From NCBI GenBank assembly GCA_964417895.1, contig CAYQJS010000015.1, forward strand, positions 43,761 to 107,760: a stretch of DNA of 64,000 nt, in the 5' to 3' direction. The translations under genes and the position numbers were made by a program. Under the pieces are notes generated by a model, which was given only the letters and a program-made list of their open reading frames with translations, had not been told where the DNA came from and searched no databases. Of this stretch, positions 26,775 through 35,826 are shown piece after piece; position 1 is the stretch's first letter; each line of letters opens with the position of its first letter. The stretch comes from CAYQJS01 sp964417895. Lineage in GTDB: Bacteria > Chloroflexota > UBA6077 > SHYK01.

Positions 26775-27716
26775 ATGTTGCGGCGCATTTTTCGCCGTGA
26801 TCCGCAGCTGGAAAAAGCGGTCGAGAAGACCCGCGCGTCATTTCTCGGCCGGCTGGCCGCGCGGCTCCACCGTGCGCAGGTGGGCGACGAGGTGTGGGAC
26901 GACCTTGAAGAGGCGCTGATTGGGGCGGACGTTGGCGTCGACACCAGCGACCGCCTTTTGGGGAGTCTGCAGGCTCGCTACCGACGGGGGGAGCTGCGAA
27001 CCGGGGAAGACCTCACGAGCGCCCTGCAAGATGAGCTGGTGGCCCTGCTCGAGCCTCCGCTGGACCGTGCGCCGCTTCTGGCCGATGAGCTCACCGTGCT
27101 GCTGGTCATCGGCGTCAATGGCGCGGGGAAAACGACAACCGTCGCCAAGCTCGGCAACTACCTGCGGAAGCGAGGAAGGCGAGTCATGCTCGCGGCGGGT
27201 GATACATTCCGTGCCGCGGGCGCCGAGCAGCTCGAGGTTTGGGCGGAGCGGCTCGGCCTCCCTTGCGTAGCATCTCAGATGGGCGCCGATCCGGGCTCCA
27301 TCGTCTACGACGCCATAAATGCAGCCAGGGCGAGAGGATGCGACGTGCTGCTCGTCGACACCGCCGGACGGCTCCACACGAAGACGAACCTGATGGAGGA
27401 GCTGAGCAAAATGCGGCGGATCGTCGAGCGTCAGACCGCGGCGTCGCGCTCGCTGCTTGTGCTGGACGCCATCACCGGCCAGAACGGGATACTGCAGGCG
27501 CGGGCTTTTTCACGAGCCGCCGGCCTGGATGGCATCATCGTGGCCAAACTGGATGGAACGGCCAAGGGTGGCGTCGTCTTCGCCATCGCGAAGGAGTTGG
27601 GCGCCCCCGTATTGTTTGTGGGAACCGGCGAGCGGGCGGACGACATCAGCGAGTTCGATGCCGATGCATTCGTGGCCGCATTGTTCAGCACAGGCGATAC
27701 CATCCTGGCATCCTGA
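26775..27716 (+). CDS. ftsY: Signal recognition particle receptor FtsY
   Basis: A 313-residue SRP receptor GTPase. The N domain has four helices. In the G domain, G1 is GVNGAGKTTTVAKL (from 113), G3 is DTAGR (195-199) and the G4/closing motif is AKLDGTAKGG. The acidic A domain is almost absent, replaced by the short start MLRRIFRRDPQLEKAV, as in many Gram-positive-like lineages. It docks ribosome-SRP complexes at the membrane. It is 5 bp downstream of smc and 42 bp upstream of ffh. Confidence 0.95.
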   Translation: MLRRIFRRDPQLEKAVEKTRASFLGRLAARLHRAQVGDEVWDDLEEALIGADVGVDTSDRLLGSLQARYRRGELRTGEDLTSALQDELVALLEPPLDRAPLLADELTVLLVIGVNGAGKTTTVAKLGNYLRKRGRRVMLAAGDTFRAAGAEQLEVWAERLGLPCVASQMGADPGSIVYDAINAARARGCDVLLVDTAGRLHTKTNLMEELSKMRRIVERQTAASRSLLVLDAITGQNGILQARAFSRAAGLDGIIVAKLDGTAKGGVVFAIAKELGAPVLFVGTGERADDISEFDADAFVAALFSTGDTILAS

Positions 27717-27758
27717 GCTGCCGCCGCATCCCGTGACGAGCCAGGCCGGAGGGGTCCC

Positions 27759-29084
27759 ATGTTCGAGAGCTTGACCGAGAAGCTGCAGCACGCCTTCGAT
27801 CAGCTCCGACGCAAGGGCAAGCTGAGCGAGGGAGACGTGGACGCGGCGCTCCGTGAAGTGCGACTCGCCTTGCTTGAGGCAGACGTGAACTTCCGCGTGG
27901 TGCGCAGCTTTGTGGCTCGTATACGCGAGCGAGCGGTTGGCGCCGAAGTCCTGCAGAGCCTGACTCCCTCGCAGCACGTCGTCAAGATCGTTCACGATGA
28001 GCTCGTGCGCCTGCTCGGCGAGGCCGCTCGGCTCATCATTGCGCCGTCCCCGCCAACTGTCGTCATGCTCGTCGGATTGCAGGGGTCGGGAAAGACGACC
28101 ACGGCGGCCAAGCTCGCGCTCTACCTTCGCAAGCAAGGACAGCGCCCCCTACTGGTCGCGGCCGATCCGTATCGGCCAGCGGCCGTGGCGCAGCTGCAAG
28201 TGCTGGGGCGGGGTCTGGATGTGCCGGTCTACGCTGATGAGCGGGCTGCTCCCACGGATCTGTGCCAGGCCGCGGTGCGCCACGCGCGGCAGAGCGGTCA
28301 CACGACCGCGATCCTCGATACAGCGGGCAGGCTCCACATCGATAACGAGCTGATGGAGGAGCTGGTCGCTATCAAGACCCGCACGTCCCCCAGCGAAGTC
28401 CTGCTCGTGGCCGACGCTATGAGCGGTCAGGACGCGGTGAAAGTCGCGGAGGATTTTCACGCTCGAGTGGGGCTGACGGGCCTAGTCCTGACCAAGCTGG
28501 ATGGCGACGCACGTGGCGGCGCGGCACTATCGGTGCGCGAAGTGACCGGTGTCCCAATCAAGTTCATCGGAACCGGGGAGCGCCCGGAGGCCCTCGAGCC
28601 GTTCTATCCCGACCGCCTCGCCTCTCGAATCCTCGGGATGGGCGACGTCCTGTCGTTGATCGATCGCGCGCAGGAAGCCTTCGACGAGAGCCGTGCCCAG
28701 GAGCTCCAGAAAAAGATGCGCGCGGCAACGTATGACCTGGCGGATTTTCTCGAACAAATGCGACAGGTGCGTAAGATGGGGCCGCTGAGCCAGGTGCTCG
28801 AAATGGTACCGGGCTTCTCGAGATTGATGAAAAACGCGGGCGAGGCGGGCCTGGAGGAGAAGGAGCTGCAACGTGTCGAGGCCATCATCCTCTCGATGAC
28901 CCCTGGAGAGCGGCGCCAGCCCGAGATCATCGGTGGGAGCCGGCGCAGGCGCATCGCGCGTGGAAGCGGTACGACAACGGCCGATGTAAACCAGCTTTTG
29001 AACCAATTCAAGCAAGCACAGCAGATGATGAAGGCCATGGCTGGGGGGAAAATACCCAGAAACATGGCCAGACTTTTCCAGTAA
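27759..29084 (+). CDS. ffh: Signal recognition particle protein Ffh
   Basis: A 441-residue SRP54 GTPase. The NG domain has G1 GLQGSGKTTTAAKL (from 106), DTAGRLHI and the closing LTKLDGDARGGAAL. The M domain follows, with MGPLSQVLEMVPG, the RNA-binding MTPGERRQPEIIGGSRRRRI and the final methionine-rich helix QQMMKAMA. It binds signal peptides and 4.5S RNA. The start has GGAGG at good spacing. No SRP RNA gene was recognised nearby. Confidence 0.95.
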   Translation: MFESLTEKLQHAFDQLRRKGKLSEGDVDAALREVRLALLEADVNFRVVRSFVARIRERAVGAEVLQSLTPSQHVVKIVHDELVRLLGEAARLIIAPSPPTVVMLVGLQGSGKTTTAAKLALYLRKQGQRPLLVAADPYRPAAVAQLQVLGRGLDVPVYADERAAPTDLCQAAVRHARQSGHTTAILDTAGRLHIDNELMEELVAIKTRTSPSEVLLVADAMSGQDAVKVAEDFHARVGLTGLVLTKLDGDARGGAALSVREVTGVPIKFIGTGERPEALEPFYPDRLASRILGMGDVLSLIDRAQEAFDESRAQELQKKMRAATYDLADFLEQMRQVRKMGPLSQVLEMVPGFSRLMKNAGEAGLEEKELQRVEAIILSMTPGERRQPEIIGGSRRRRIARGSGTTTADVNQLLNQFKQAQQMMKAMAGGKIPRNMARLFQ

Positions 29085-29104
29085 ATGTACGTGTAAGCTA
29101 TACT
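29075..29104 (+). promoter_or_regulatory. Candidate promoter upstream of rpoD
   Basis: TTTCCA (29075-29080) and TATACT (29099-29104) are separated by 18 bp and would start a transcript about 140 bp ahead of the sigma factor gene. The -35 is a four-of-six match. Confidence 0.4.
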
Positions 29105-29249
29105 GAGCCCGTCTTAGCGGTGACCGGCGGGAAACTTGTGCACAGCTTCGCGAAAGGATTCGGCTTACTGGGGCGGCCAAGTAGGTCCCCGATGAGCACC
29201 CGTTCCCACACCACGGCGCGGCGAGCCTTCGTACTCGGAGGGGTTAGGT

Positions 29250-30347
29250 ATGGCGCTGGTCCCGCGTGACGACACGATCGATGAGCAGGGGCTGCACTGG
29301 GAGGATCTGGCAGCCTTCCGTGGTCGAGCCCTGCTCGAAGACGATGATGTCCTCGCGCCACGCCAGCGGAGCGATGGCGACGGAGAGGTCGCGCCCTACG
29401 ACGATTACGTCCCGGGTGAGACGCCCGCCGCCATCTACCTCCGCGATATCAGCCGCGTCAAGCTGCTGACGGCGGATCAGGAGGTGGACTTCGCCAAGGC
29501 CATCGAACAGGGGCGGCTCGCATCGGACGAACTGACGCGCCACGACGATCTGCCCGACGATCTGCCCGACGACCTGAAAGGCGTTCGGAGCGCAGAGCTC
29601 AGTGACCTGGTCCACGGCGGGGACGAGGCGAGACGAAAGCTGACAGAGGCCAATCTCCGGCTCGTCGTGAGTGTGGCACGCAAGTACATGGGTCGCGGCC
29701 TCCCCCTCCAGGACCTCATCCAGGAGGGCAACATTGGCCTGGCGCGGGCGGTCGAGAAGTACGACTACTCCAAGGGCTTCCGCTTCAGCACGTATGCGTA
29801 CTGGTGGATCCGGCAGGCCGTCACGCGCGCCATCGCTGACCAGGCCCGCACGATCCGGGTGCCGGTCCACATGATCGAGCTCATCGGCAACGTGTATCGG
29901 CAGTCCCGGGAGCTGCAGCAGGCCATCGGCCGGGAACCCAGCGCCGAGGAGATTGCCGAGGCCATGCAGACTACCGCCGAGCGGGTGCGGCAGATCATCC
30001 GTGCGGCAAAGCAGCCGATCTCATTGGAAACCCCCGTCGGTGAGGACGAGGATAGTACGCTGTCCGACTTCATCGCGGACCGCTCGGCCTACGCGCCGGC
30101 CGACGTGGCGGCGCAGGAGATGCTGCGTGACCACGTGGAGTGCGCCTTTGAGAAGCAGCTGACCGACCGTGAGCGCGTTGTCCTGAAGTTGCGCTTCGGC
30201 CTCAACGACGGTAGAGATCGGACGCTCGGCGAGATCGGCGATGAGCTCGGGGTGAGCCGCGAGCGGGTGAGACAGATCGAGGCGGAGGCGCTCCACAAGC
30301 TCCGGCGGCCCGAGCTTCGGCGTCAGTTCAAGGAGTACCTGGAGTGA
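29250..30347 (+). CDS. rpoD: Primary sigma factor RpoD/SigA
   Basis: A 365-residue group 1-like sigma factor. Region 1.2 is AIYLRDISRVKLLTADQEVD. Region 2 includes GLPLQDLIQEGNIGLARA and FSTYAYWWIRQAVTRAI, the latter carrying the -10-recognising aromatic residues. Region 3 is present. Region 4 includes LTDRERVVLKLRFGL and the helix-turn-helix GVSRERVRQIEAEALHKLRR. Region 1.1 is very short. A small in-frame triplication encodes DDLPDDLPDDL near residue 95. The ATG follows GGAGGGGTTAGGT. Confidence 0.94.
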   Translation: MALVPRDDTIDEQGLHWEDLAAFRGRALLEDDDVLAPRQRSDGDGEVAPYDDYVPGETPAAIYLRDISRVKLLTADQEVDFAKAIEQGRLASDELTRHDDLPDDLPDDLKGVRSAELSDLVHGGDEARRKLTEANLRLVVSVARKYMGRGLPLQDLIQEGNIGLARAVEKYDYSKGFRFSTYAYWWIRQAVTRAIADQARTIRVPVHMIELIGNVYRQSRELQQAIGREPSAEEIAEAMQTTAERVRQIIRAAKQPISLETPVGEDEDSTLSDFIADRSAYAPADVAAQEMLRDHVECAFEKQLTDRERVVLKLRFGLNDGRDRTLGEIGDELGVSRERVRQIEAEALHKLRRPELRRQFKEYLE

Positions 30348-30424
30348 CGTTGCGCAGCCGGTGAGCGGGCCGAACCGTGACCGTGAAGGGTCGAGCTCCC
30401 CCCGACGGCTCGCCGTGGCTCCCG

Positions 30425-31603
30425 CTACCGTCGTTGCTCTCCTGACAGCTCCTTCAGATCCAGGAACCGTAGCACGTTGACGCGCGCGATCATCCCCACC
30501 AGCCGACCGTCGTCGCTCACCACGGGGAGCTGATTGAAGTGGCGCTGGGCCATGTGTCGAATCGCAACATCGACAGTGTCCCCGGGAACCACCGTCACCA
30601 GGTCTGAGGCCCGAGTCATCACCTCCCCAGCGGCCCGAGACGGCCACTCCGACCGGGGCACTTTTCGCACGTCAGCATAGGCCACAAGGCCCATGAGGAA
30701 GTTTCCTTCACGGACGACCGCTACTGCCCGATCACCCCGCTGCAGAAAGTGATGTGTCACGATCTCGTCGAGGTTCGTCCACGGGGCGACGGTGCTGGGG
30801 TCGGGCGTCATGATCTCAGCAATCCGTGCGCCGCGAAAGCGCTGCTCCAGCACGACGTGCCGGTAGGCGTTCCGAGCTCCGCTGTTGAGGAACCACGCGA
30901 CCGCGATGATCACGAGCGCCACGATCTTCGGGTCGTAGCCCAGGAGCGAGGGAATGGGGCTTTGCGCTTCATCGAGTGACACGATGAACAGGCCAGCCCC
31001 CGCGGCGAACAGGATGCCTGCGAGCCCTCGCCCGAGGATGCTTGCCAGCCGCGTGGCCTTGGCGTAATCGTGCGTGCGATGCCAGATGAGGCCCCGAATG
31101 GCCTGCCCTCCATCGAGGGGCAGAGTCGGGAACAGGTTGAAGAGCCCGAGCCACGCGTTGAGGATCAGCACCAGCTCGAGAAACCCCATGAGCGGGAGGC
31201 TCTGGTTGGGGATCGTAAATCTGGCCGTCGCGGCCGCGGCCGCGACGGCCAGGCTCACCCCCGGGCCCGAGATAGAGATAAGCACCTCATCCAGCGGTTG
31301 CGCGCTGGCGCGCTCGATGTCGGAGGACCCACTGAACATGACGAGGGTAATAGCCCCAACGGGGACGCCGCGGACCTGCGCCATGAGCGCGTGCCCCAGT
31401 TCGTGAGCGACTGTGGAGAGGAAAAGGAAAAGCGTCGAGATGAAGCCCACAGACCAGTACGTTGGCCCACGCTCCTCGGGGAGGATGCTGGGGAAATACA
31501 CCCCGACGAGCGCCACCAGGAGAAGCAGGAACGCAACGATGGCCGAGAGGTGAAGGCGAATGGCTATCCCGTTCACGTTGGCGAGTGGCAACGTTCGAGG
31601 CAC
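30425..31603 (-). CDS. Site-2-type zinc metalloprotease with CBS pair (M50)
   Basis: A 392-residue membrane protease. The zinc motif HELGH is at 67-71 within a membrane segment, and the third ligand lies in LFPTLPLDGGQAI. Six hydrophobic segments are visible. A C-terminal tandem CBS domain pair runs from about 250 to 385 (RIAEIMTPDPSTV ... AGEVMTRASDLVTV). This resembles the SpoIVFB/Rip3-like M50B group with CBS regulation by adenine nucleotides. It probably performs regulated intramembrane proteolysis, perhaps of an anti-sigma factor; no target is seen. It converges with rpoD. Confidence 0.9.
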   Translation of the reverse strand: MPRTLPLANVNGIAIRLHLSAIVAFLLLLVALVGVYFPSILPEERGPTYWSVGFISTLFLFLSTVAHELGHALMAQVRGVPVGAITLVMFSGSSDIERASAQPLDEVLISISGPGVSLAVAAAAATARFTIPNQSLPLMGFLELVLILNAWLGLFNLFPTLPLDGGQAIRGLIWHRTHDYAKATRLASILGRGLAGILFAAGAGLFIVSLDEAQSPIPSLLGYDPKIVALVIIAVAWFLNSGARNAYRHVVLEQRFRGARIAEIMTPDPSTVAPWTNLDEIVTHHFLQRGDRAVAVVREGNFLMGLVAYADVRKVPRSEWPSRAAGEVMTRASDLVTVVPGDTVDVAIRHMAQRHFNQLPVVSDDGRLVGMIARVNVLRFLDLKELSGEQRR

Positions 31604-31714
31604 TCAGTCCCTCCCGGCGCTCAGCTTCGACCCACGGGTGCCACCGCAATTTTAGTTGGGCGAGCGCCTTTTGTGGTCTCCCCTGGCAGTGCGCACCGCT
31701 CGCCGTGCAGGCTC

Positions 31715-31720
31715 TATAAT
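31715..31720 (+). promoter_or_regulatory. -10 element of a probably leaderless rpsP transcript
   Basis: TATAAT lies only 7 bp before the rpsP ATG, so transcription would begin at or next to the start codon. No ribosome binding site fits between them. The -35 is poor. Confidence 0.5.
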
Positions 31721-31727
31721 TGCGCCC

Positions 31728-32021
31728 ATGCTCCGTATGCGATTGCGCCGAGTAGGCGCCAAGAAACAGCCAAAATACCGCGTGGTGATCGCCGAGTCGC
31801 GAGCCCCGAGAGACGGCGCGTTCGTCGAGACGATCGGCTTTTACGATCCGTTGACGGAGCCCTCAACGATACACATCGATCGGGACAAGGCCCTGACCTG
31901 GCTATCCCGAGGGGCGCAGCCCTCTGACCCGGTGGTGCGGCTCCTCCGGACAGCGGGAATCACGCCGGCCGAAGAGTCCGTGAGAGGTGCCGCCGATGGC
32001 GGCGGACGCGACGCCGAGTAG
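31728..32021 (+). CDS. rpsP: 30S ribosomal protein S16
   Basis: A 97-residue S16. The start MLRMRLRRVGAKKQPKYRVV is the family N terminus, and DGAFVETIGFYDPL and the closing PSDPVVRLLRTAGI also match. An upstream extension to 31656 is not supported. The C-terminal tail EESVRGAADGGGRDAE overlaps the start of khpA by 26 bp, so the two are coupled. S16 is needed for assembly of the small subunit. Confidence 0.96.
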   Translation: MLRMRLRRVGAKKQPKYRVVIAESRAPRDGAFVETIGFYDPLTEPSTIHIDRDKALTWLSRGAQPSDPVVRLLRTAGITPAEESVRGAADGGGRDAE

Positions 32022-32253
32022 CGCGCTTCGGGAGTTCGTCGAGTTCGCCGCGCGTCTGCTGGCACGTTCGCCGGACGAGGTCCACGTCGAGGAGACCGTG
32101 GCCGGCGACACCATTGTCTATCGTCTGCAGCTTGCCCAGGAAGACGTCGGACGGATCATCGGGCGCGAGGGGCGCATCATTCGCTCGATCCGCTCTCTCC
32201 TGCGTGCGGCGGCGGTTCGCCAGGGCGTGCGTGTGGCCCTCGAGATCGATTGA
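31996..32253 (+). CDS. khpA: KH-domain RNA-binding protein KhpA
   Basis: An 85-residue single KH domain. The GxxG loop is seen in IIGREGRIIRSIRSLL, preceded by the family start LREFVEFAARLLARSPDEV. The ATG at 31996 has GAGAGG 8 nt upstream; a GTG at 31987 is the alternative. KhpA binds RNA, usually as a heterodimer with KhpB, and sits between rpsP and rimM in many bacteria, as here. Confidence 0.9.
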   Translation: MAADATPSSALREFVEFAARLLARSPDEVHVEETVAGDTIVYRLQLAQEDVGRIIGREGRIIRSIRSLLRAAAVRQGVRVALEID

Positions 32254-32280
32254 GCCCGCCGGTCATGTGCCTGCCTCCGC

Positions 32281-32790
32281 ATGCCCCTCGCTGATTCCTA
32301 TCTGGCAGTCGCCCGGGTTGTGGGTGCACATGGAGTGCATGGCGAGATCCGATGCGAGATCCTCACCGATTTCCCAGAGCGGCTCAAGAAGACACCGCGT
32401 CTGTATTCGGGCGACAGCCACACTCCGCTCGTCGTCGAACGAGCGCGGTTGCATGGGCGTGGCGCCATACTGAAGATCGCGGGCGTGGACTCGCGCGATG
32501 ATGCCCAGCGGCTCCGCGGGCAAACACTCAGCGTGCCCGAAACTGAAGCCGTTCCTCTATCCGACGGCACCTTCTTCTGGCACCAGATCATCGGGCTGCG
32601 CGTTCGCACGGTCGGTGGGCAGGAGCTAGGGACGGTCACGGAGATCCTCCAGACTGGAAGCAACGACGTCTATGTCGTGCGCGACGAACGCCGCGAAGTG
32701 CTCGTCCCAGCCATCAAGGACGTTGTCAAAGAGATCGATCTGAGCGCTCGCCAGATATCCGTCGAGCTGCTGGAGGGGCTCCTCCCGTGA
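32281..32790 (+). CDS. rimM: 16S rRNA processing protein RimM
   Basis: A 169-residue protein that binds S19 and the 30S head during maturation. The N-terminal beta-barrel begins YLAVARVVGAHGVHGEIRCE. The PRC-barrel domain follows, with FFWHQIIGLRVRTVGGQELG, TGSNDVYVVRDERREVLVPA and a final LLEGLLP, all family landmarks. trmD and rplS, the usual next genes, are absent; instead a palindromic repeat and recO follow. Confidence 0.94.
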   Translation: MPLADSYLAVARVVGAHGVHGEIRCEILTDFPERLKKTPRLYSGDSHTPLVVERARLHGRGAILKIAGVDSRDDAQRLRGQTLSVPETEAVPLSDGTFFWHQIIGLRVRTVGGQELGTVTEILQTGSNDVYVVRDERREVLVPAIKDVVKEIDLSARQISVELLEGLLP

Positions 32791-32802
32791 TCTGTGACAC
32801 GA

Positions 32803-32912
32803 CCTGTCACCCTGAGCGCCAGCGAAGGGTCTGGGGGCGGCGAGAATGTGGGCGCACGCTCAACGTCAACATGTTAACCCCAGATTCTTCGCCTTCGGCT
32901 CAGAATGACAGC
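32803..32912. repeat. Palindromic intergenic repeat, complete copy
   Basis: The left arm CCTGTCACCCTGAGCG with AGCGAAGGGTCTGGGGG and the right arm CCCCAGATTCTTCG with CTTCGGCTCAGAATGACAG are inverted partners separated by about 40 bp. It separates rimM from recO. Same family as 7236-7310. Confidence 0.75.
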
Positions 32913-32932
32913 GCTGCAGAGCGAAGCTGACG

Positions 32933-33712
32933 ATGCCGCGGGCGCGCGTATATGGCTCCGAGGCGATCCCTCTCAAACGGATGGATTTCGGCGAGGCGGA
33001 CCGAATCATCACGGTGTTGACTCCCGGCTATGGCAAGCTCCGCTGCATCGCGAAGGGTGTGCGTCGATCGACCAGCCGTATGGCGGGCCACCTCGAGCTG
33101 TTCGCTCACGTGCACCTCATGCTGGCCCGTGGGCGGGAGCTGGACGTAGTGACCCAGGCCTCCACCGTTGCGCCGTTCCGCGAGCTCAGAGAGGACCTGC
33201 TGCGGTGTTCGCACGCCTATCACCTGGCCGAGCTGGTGGATGGCTTCCTCCAGGACAGGGACGAGAATAGTGCTGTGTTCTTGCTGCTGGCGCAGGCGCT
33301 CGCGGCCCTGGCCGGGGGAGCGACCAGCCCGGAGCTGGTAGCGCGCCACTTCGAGGTGCAGCTTCTCGGAGCGGTCGGGTTCCGGCCGGAGCTCGTCGCG
33401 TGCCTGGGGTGTTCGGAGGCGATCGCGCCCGGGCCCAACGGCTATAGCGCTTCGCTCGGGGGCGTTTTGTGTCCTGCGTGCGCGCCACGGGAGGAATCGG
33501 CGCGACCGATTCTTACCGACACACTGAAACTCCTCAGGCTGCTCCAGCGAACGCCTTCCGTGGCGGACCTCCGGCTCACGGTGGCACCCGCGACCCTGCG
33601 GGACGTTGAACGGTTGCTGCGCGCTCACCTCGAGTTCGTGCTCGAACGGCGGCTGAAGGCAGTGGAGTTTGTGCGCCACGTAGCCGAGACCGTCGCCGGA
33701 TACGGCGCGTGA
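32933..33712 (+). CDS. recO: DNA repair protein RecO
   Basis: A 259-residue RecF-pathway mediator that anneals single strands and helps load RecA with RecR (present at 35927). It has an N-terminal OB fold (VYGSEAIPLKRMDFGEADRI), a helical core, and a zinc finger with Cys157, Cys160, Cys180 and Cys183 (CLGC ... CPAC). The last codons overlap the dnaX GTG by 4 bp. Confidence 0.93.
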   Translation: MPRARVYGSEAIPLKRMDFGEADRIITVLTPGYGKLRCIAKGVRRSTSRMAGHLELFAHVHLMLARGRELDVVTQASTVAPFRELREDLLRCSHAYHLAELVDGFLQDRDENSAVFLLLAQALAALAGGATSPELVARHFEVQLLGAVGFRPELVACLGCSEAIAPGPNGYSASLGGVLCPACAPREESARPILTDTLKLLRLLQRTPSVADLRLTVAPATLRDVERLLRAHLEFVLERRLKAVEFVRHVAETVAGYGA

Positions 33713-35481
33713 GCGAGCAACGAGCGACCGAGAGCACCGGAGCCGGGCGGGCTCTCTATCTCCGCTGGCGACCGCGCACTTTCGCGGAGGTCGTGAGCCA
33801 GGAGGCCATCACTCGCACTCTCAGGAATGCGGTTGCGCGCGGGAGCGTCGCCCACGCGTACTTGTTGTGTGGACCCAGGGGGACCGGCAAGACGAGCCTC
33901 GCCCGCATTCTGTATCGTGCGATTAACTGCCAGCAGCCACAGGATGGCGAGCCGTGCGGGGCCTGTTATTCCTGCGCGGCGATTGATGCCGGGCGGGCCA
34001 TCGACCTCGTCGAGATCGACGCAGCCTCGAACCGTGGGATTGACGACGTGCGGGCGCTGCGCGAGCGCGTGCGCTTCGCCCCCGCTGACGCGAAGGCGAA
34101 GGTTTACATCGTCGACGAGGCCCACCAGCTCACGGCCGCGGCCTGGGACGCGTTTCTGAAGACGCTCGAGGAGCCCCCTCCGCGCACGGTCTTCGTCCTC
34201 GCGACCACGGCCCCTCACAAAGTTCCGGCCACCATCGTCTCTCGCTGCCAGCGGTTCGACCTGGGCCGTATCCCGCACACGCGTATCGTGGAGCACCTGG
34301 CACGAATTGCGGAGCACGAGGGGTTCGAGCTGGAACTGGGCGTAGCCGACCGTCTGGCCAGGCTTGCCCGCGGCGGGCTTCGGGACGCGATAGGGATGCT
34401 CGAGCAGCTCGCATCGTTTGCCGGACCATCGGTCACCCTCGAGGCGGCGCGCCACGTGCTTGGACTGGTGCGGGGGGACGCTCTTCGCGCGTTCGTCGAT
34501 GCCATCGCCCAGCGCGACGGCCGCCGCGCCTTCCAGGTACTGGAGGATCTCGTGCAGGAGGGAGCCGACATCCATCAGTTCCTGGACGAGCTCGTGTTCT
34601 ATCTGCGCGCGGCCCTCCTCATACGGGCCGGCGCGGACGCCTCGATCGCGGGCGACATGGGAGTCGACGAGCGCGAGTGGCTTCGGGCCGTGGCCGCTCA
34701 CTGGGCACCCGGGGAGATCGCGTCCGTTCTGACCGCCTACGGCGAAGTCGCGGCGGGGACCGATGAACGCCAGGTTGTCGTCAGGATGGAACTGGCGACG
34801 GCCTTCGCCGTGGGTCTGTCCGGCGTGTCTGGCCGGACCGCCGCGCCCCGCGACGCCGAAGCCGACGCTCGAGCGGCGATCCCACCCGCGCCGCCGGCGA
34901 CTCCAGACGAAGCCGCTGCGGTTGCACCTCCGCTGCCGGTCTTGCCCGAGCCGGCGGACGCGACGCCGAAGTCAGAGTCAGCGGCACCATGGGCCCTAGA
35001 AACGAGGGCGGGCACCGACGCCAGCGCGGCCGAGCCGGTGGCCTTGATGGAGAGCCGGGCGGGCGAGAGCGAGACTGCCGAGAGCATGCCGCTCACCCAG
35101 CGTCCCGCCGAGGCTCCAACCGCCCCGTCGCCAAAGCAGCCATCTCTGGCAGCCATGGAGGCGCGCTGGCCGGCCATGGTGGACCGTTTCCAGGGAACCC
35201 TCCTGACGAAGATGCTCCTCGGGCGGGTGACGCCGACCCGCCTGGACGGTGGGTGCGCCACGCTCTCGGGGCGGCTCGATGCGCTCGAGCTCCGCCGACT
35301 GGATGACTCTTGCCGGGGTTCGGTGGAGCGGCTGCTTGGTGAGGAATTCCAGATCGCTATCACGGTGCGGTTCGCCGCCGACGCAACCCCGGGGCCGCCA
35401 TCGGAGCGGCCCCGGGAGTCCCTCGCGGAGTATGCCTCGACATTGTTCGGCGGGTACGTCGTCGCGGAGGGCGTGGAATGA
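33709..35481 (+). CDS. dnaX: DNA polymerase III subunit gamma/tau
   Basis: A 590-residue clamp-loader ATPase. Walker A is GPRGTGKT (55-62). The zinc module has Cys74, Cys83, Cys86 and Cys89. Walker B lies in VYIVDEAHQLT, and the sensor region is FVLATTAPHKVPATIVSRCQ. A helical lid and collar follow. A long proline/alanine-rich linker (about 385-480) and a short C-terminal tau-like domain end the protein. The GTG start overlaps the recO stop as GTGA, indicating coupled translation in a recO-dnaX-ybaB-recR repair/replication group. Confidence 0.95.
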   Translation: MSEQRATESTGAGRALYLRWRPRTFAEVVSQEAITRTLRNAVARGSVAHAYLLCGPRGTGKTSLARILYRAINCQQPQDGEPCGACYSCAAIDAGRAIDLVEIDAASNRGIDDVRALRERVRFAPADAKAKVYIVDEAHQLTAAAWDAFLKTLEEPPPRTVFVLATTAPHKVPATIVSRCQRFDLGRIPHTRIVEHLARIAEHEGFELELGVADRLARLARGGLRDAIGMLEQLASFAGPSVTLEAARHVLGLVRGDALRAFVDAIAQRDGRRAFQVLEDLVQEGADIHQFLDELVFYLRAALLIRAGADASIAGDMGVDEREWLRAVAAHWAPGEIASVLTAYGEVAAGTDERQVVVRMELATAFAVGLSGVSGRTAAPRDAEADARAAIPPAPPATPDEAAAVAPPLPVLPEPADATPKSESAAPWALETRAGTDASAAEPVALMESRAGESETAESMPLTQRPAEAPTAPSPKQPSLAAMEARWPAMVDRFQGTLLTKMLLGRVTPTRLDGGCATLSGRLDALELRRLDDSCRGSVERLLGEEFQIAITVRFAADATPGPPSERPRESLAEYASTLFGGYVVAEGVE

Positions 35482-35521
35482 ATCGTATGATGGAGGCTGC
35501 CAGCCTGGTCTGGAGGCTATC

Positions 35522-35821
35522 GTGCTGAATCAAAACCTCCTTCGGCAGATGCAGAACCGCCTGGCGAAGATCCAGGAGGAGTTGGCCAACGAACGAGTGG
35601 AGGCGACGGCCGGTGGCGGCGTAGTCAAAGCCGTTGCCACCGGTCAGCAGAAGCTCGTTGCCATCGAGATCGATCCCTCGGTCATCGATCCCGACGATGT
35701 TGAGATGCTCCAGGACCTGGTTGTGGTGGCTGTGAACGATGCCTTCGCCAAGGCGCAGGAGCTCGCCTCCAAGCGGCTCTCGAGCCTGACCGGAGGCATG
35801 AAGATTCCAGGGCTTTTCTAG
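35522..35821 (+). CDS. ybaB: YbaB/EbfC family nucleoid-associated protein
   Basis: A 99-residue DNA-binding protein. The ORF has an N-terminal helix, LRQMQNRLAKIQEELANERVE, followed by GGGVVKAVATGQQKLVAIEIDP and LVVVAVNDAFAKAQELASKRL, and ends GGMKIPGLF, a typical YbaB C terminus. The GTG at 35522 has GGAGG 6 nt upstream and gives the family length. The dnaX-ybaB-recR order is conserved widely. Confidence 0.93.
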   Translation: MLNQNLLRQMQNRLAKIQEELANERVEATAGGGVVKAVATGQQKLVAIEIDPSVIDPDDVEMLQDLVVVAVNDAFAKAQELASKRLSSLTGGMKIPGLF

Positions 35822-35826
35822 CGGCC

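Noticed and set aside
29098..29249. SRP RNA gene near ffh
   Set aside because: The spacer between ffh and rpoD lacks the conserved GGAA/AGCA tetraloop-type domain IV hairpin.
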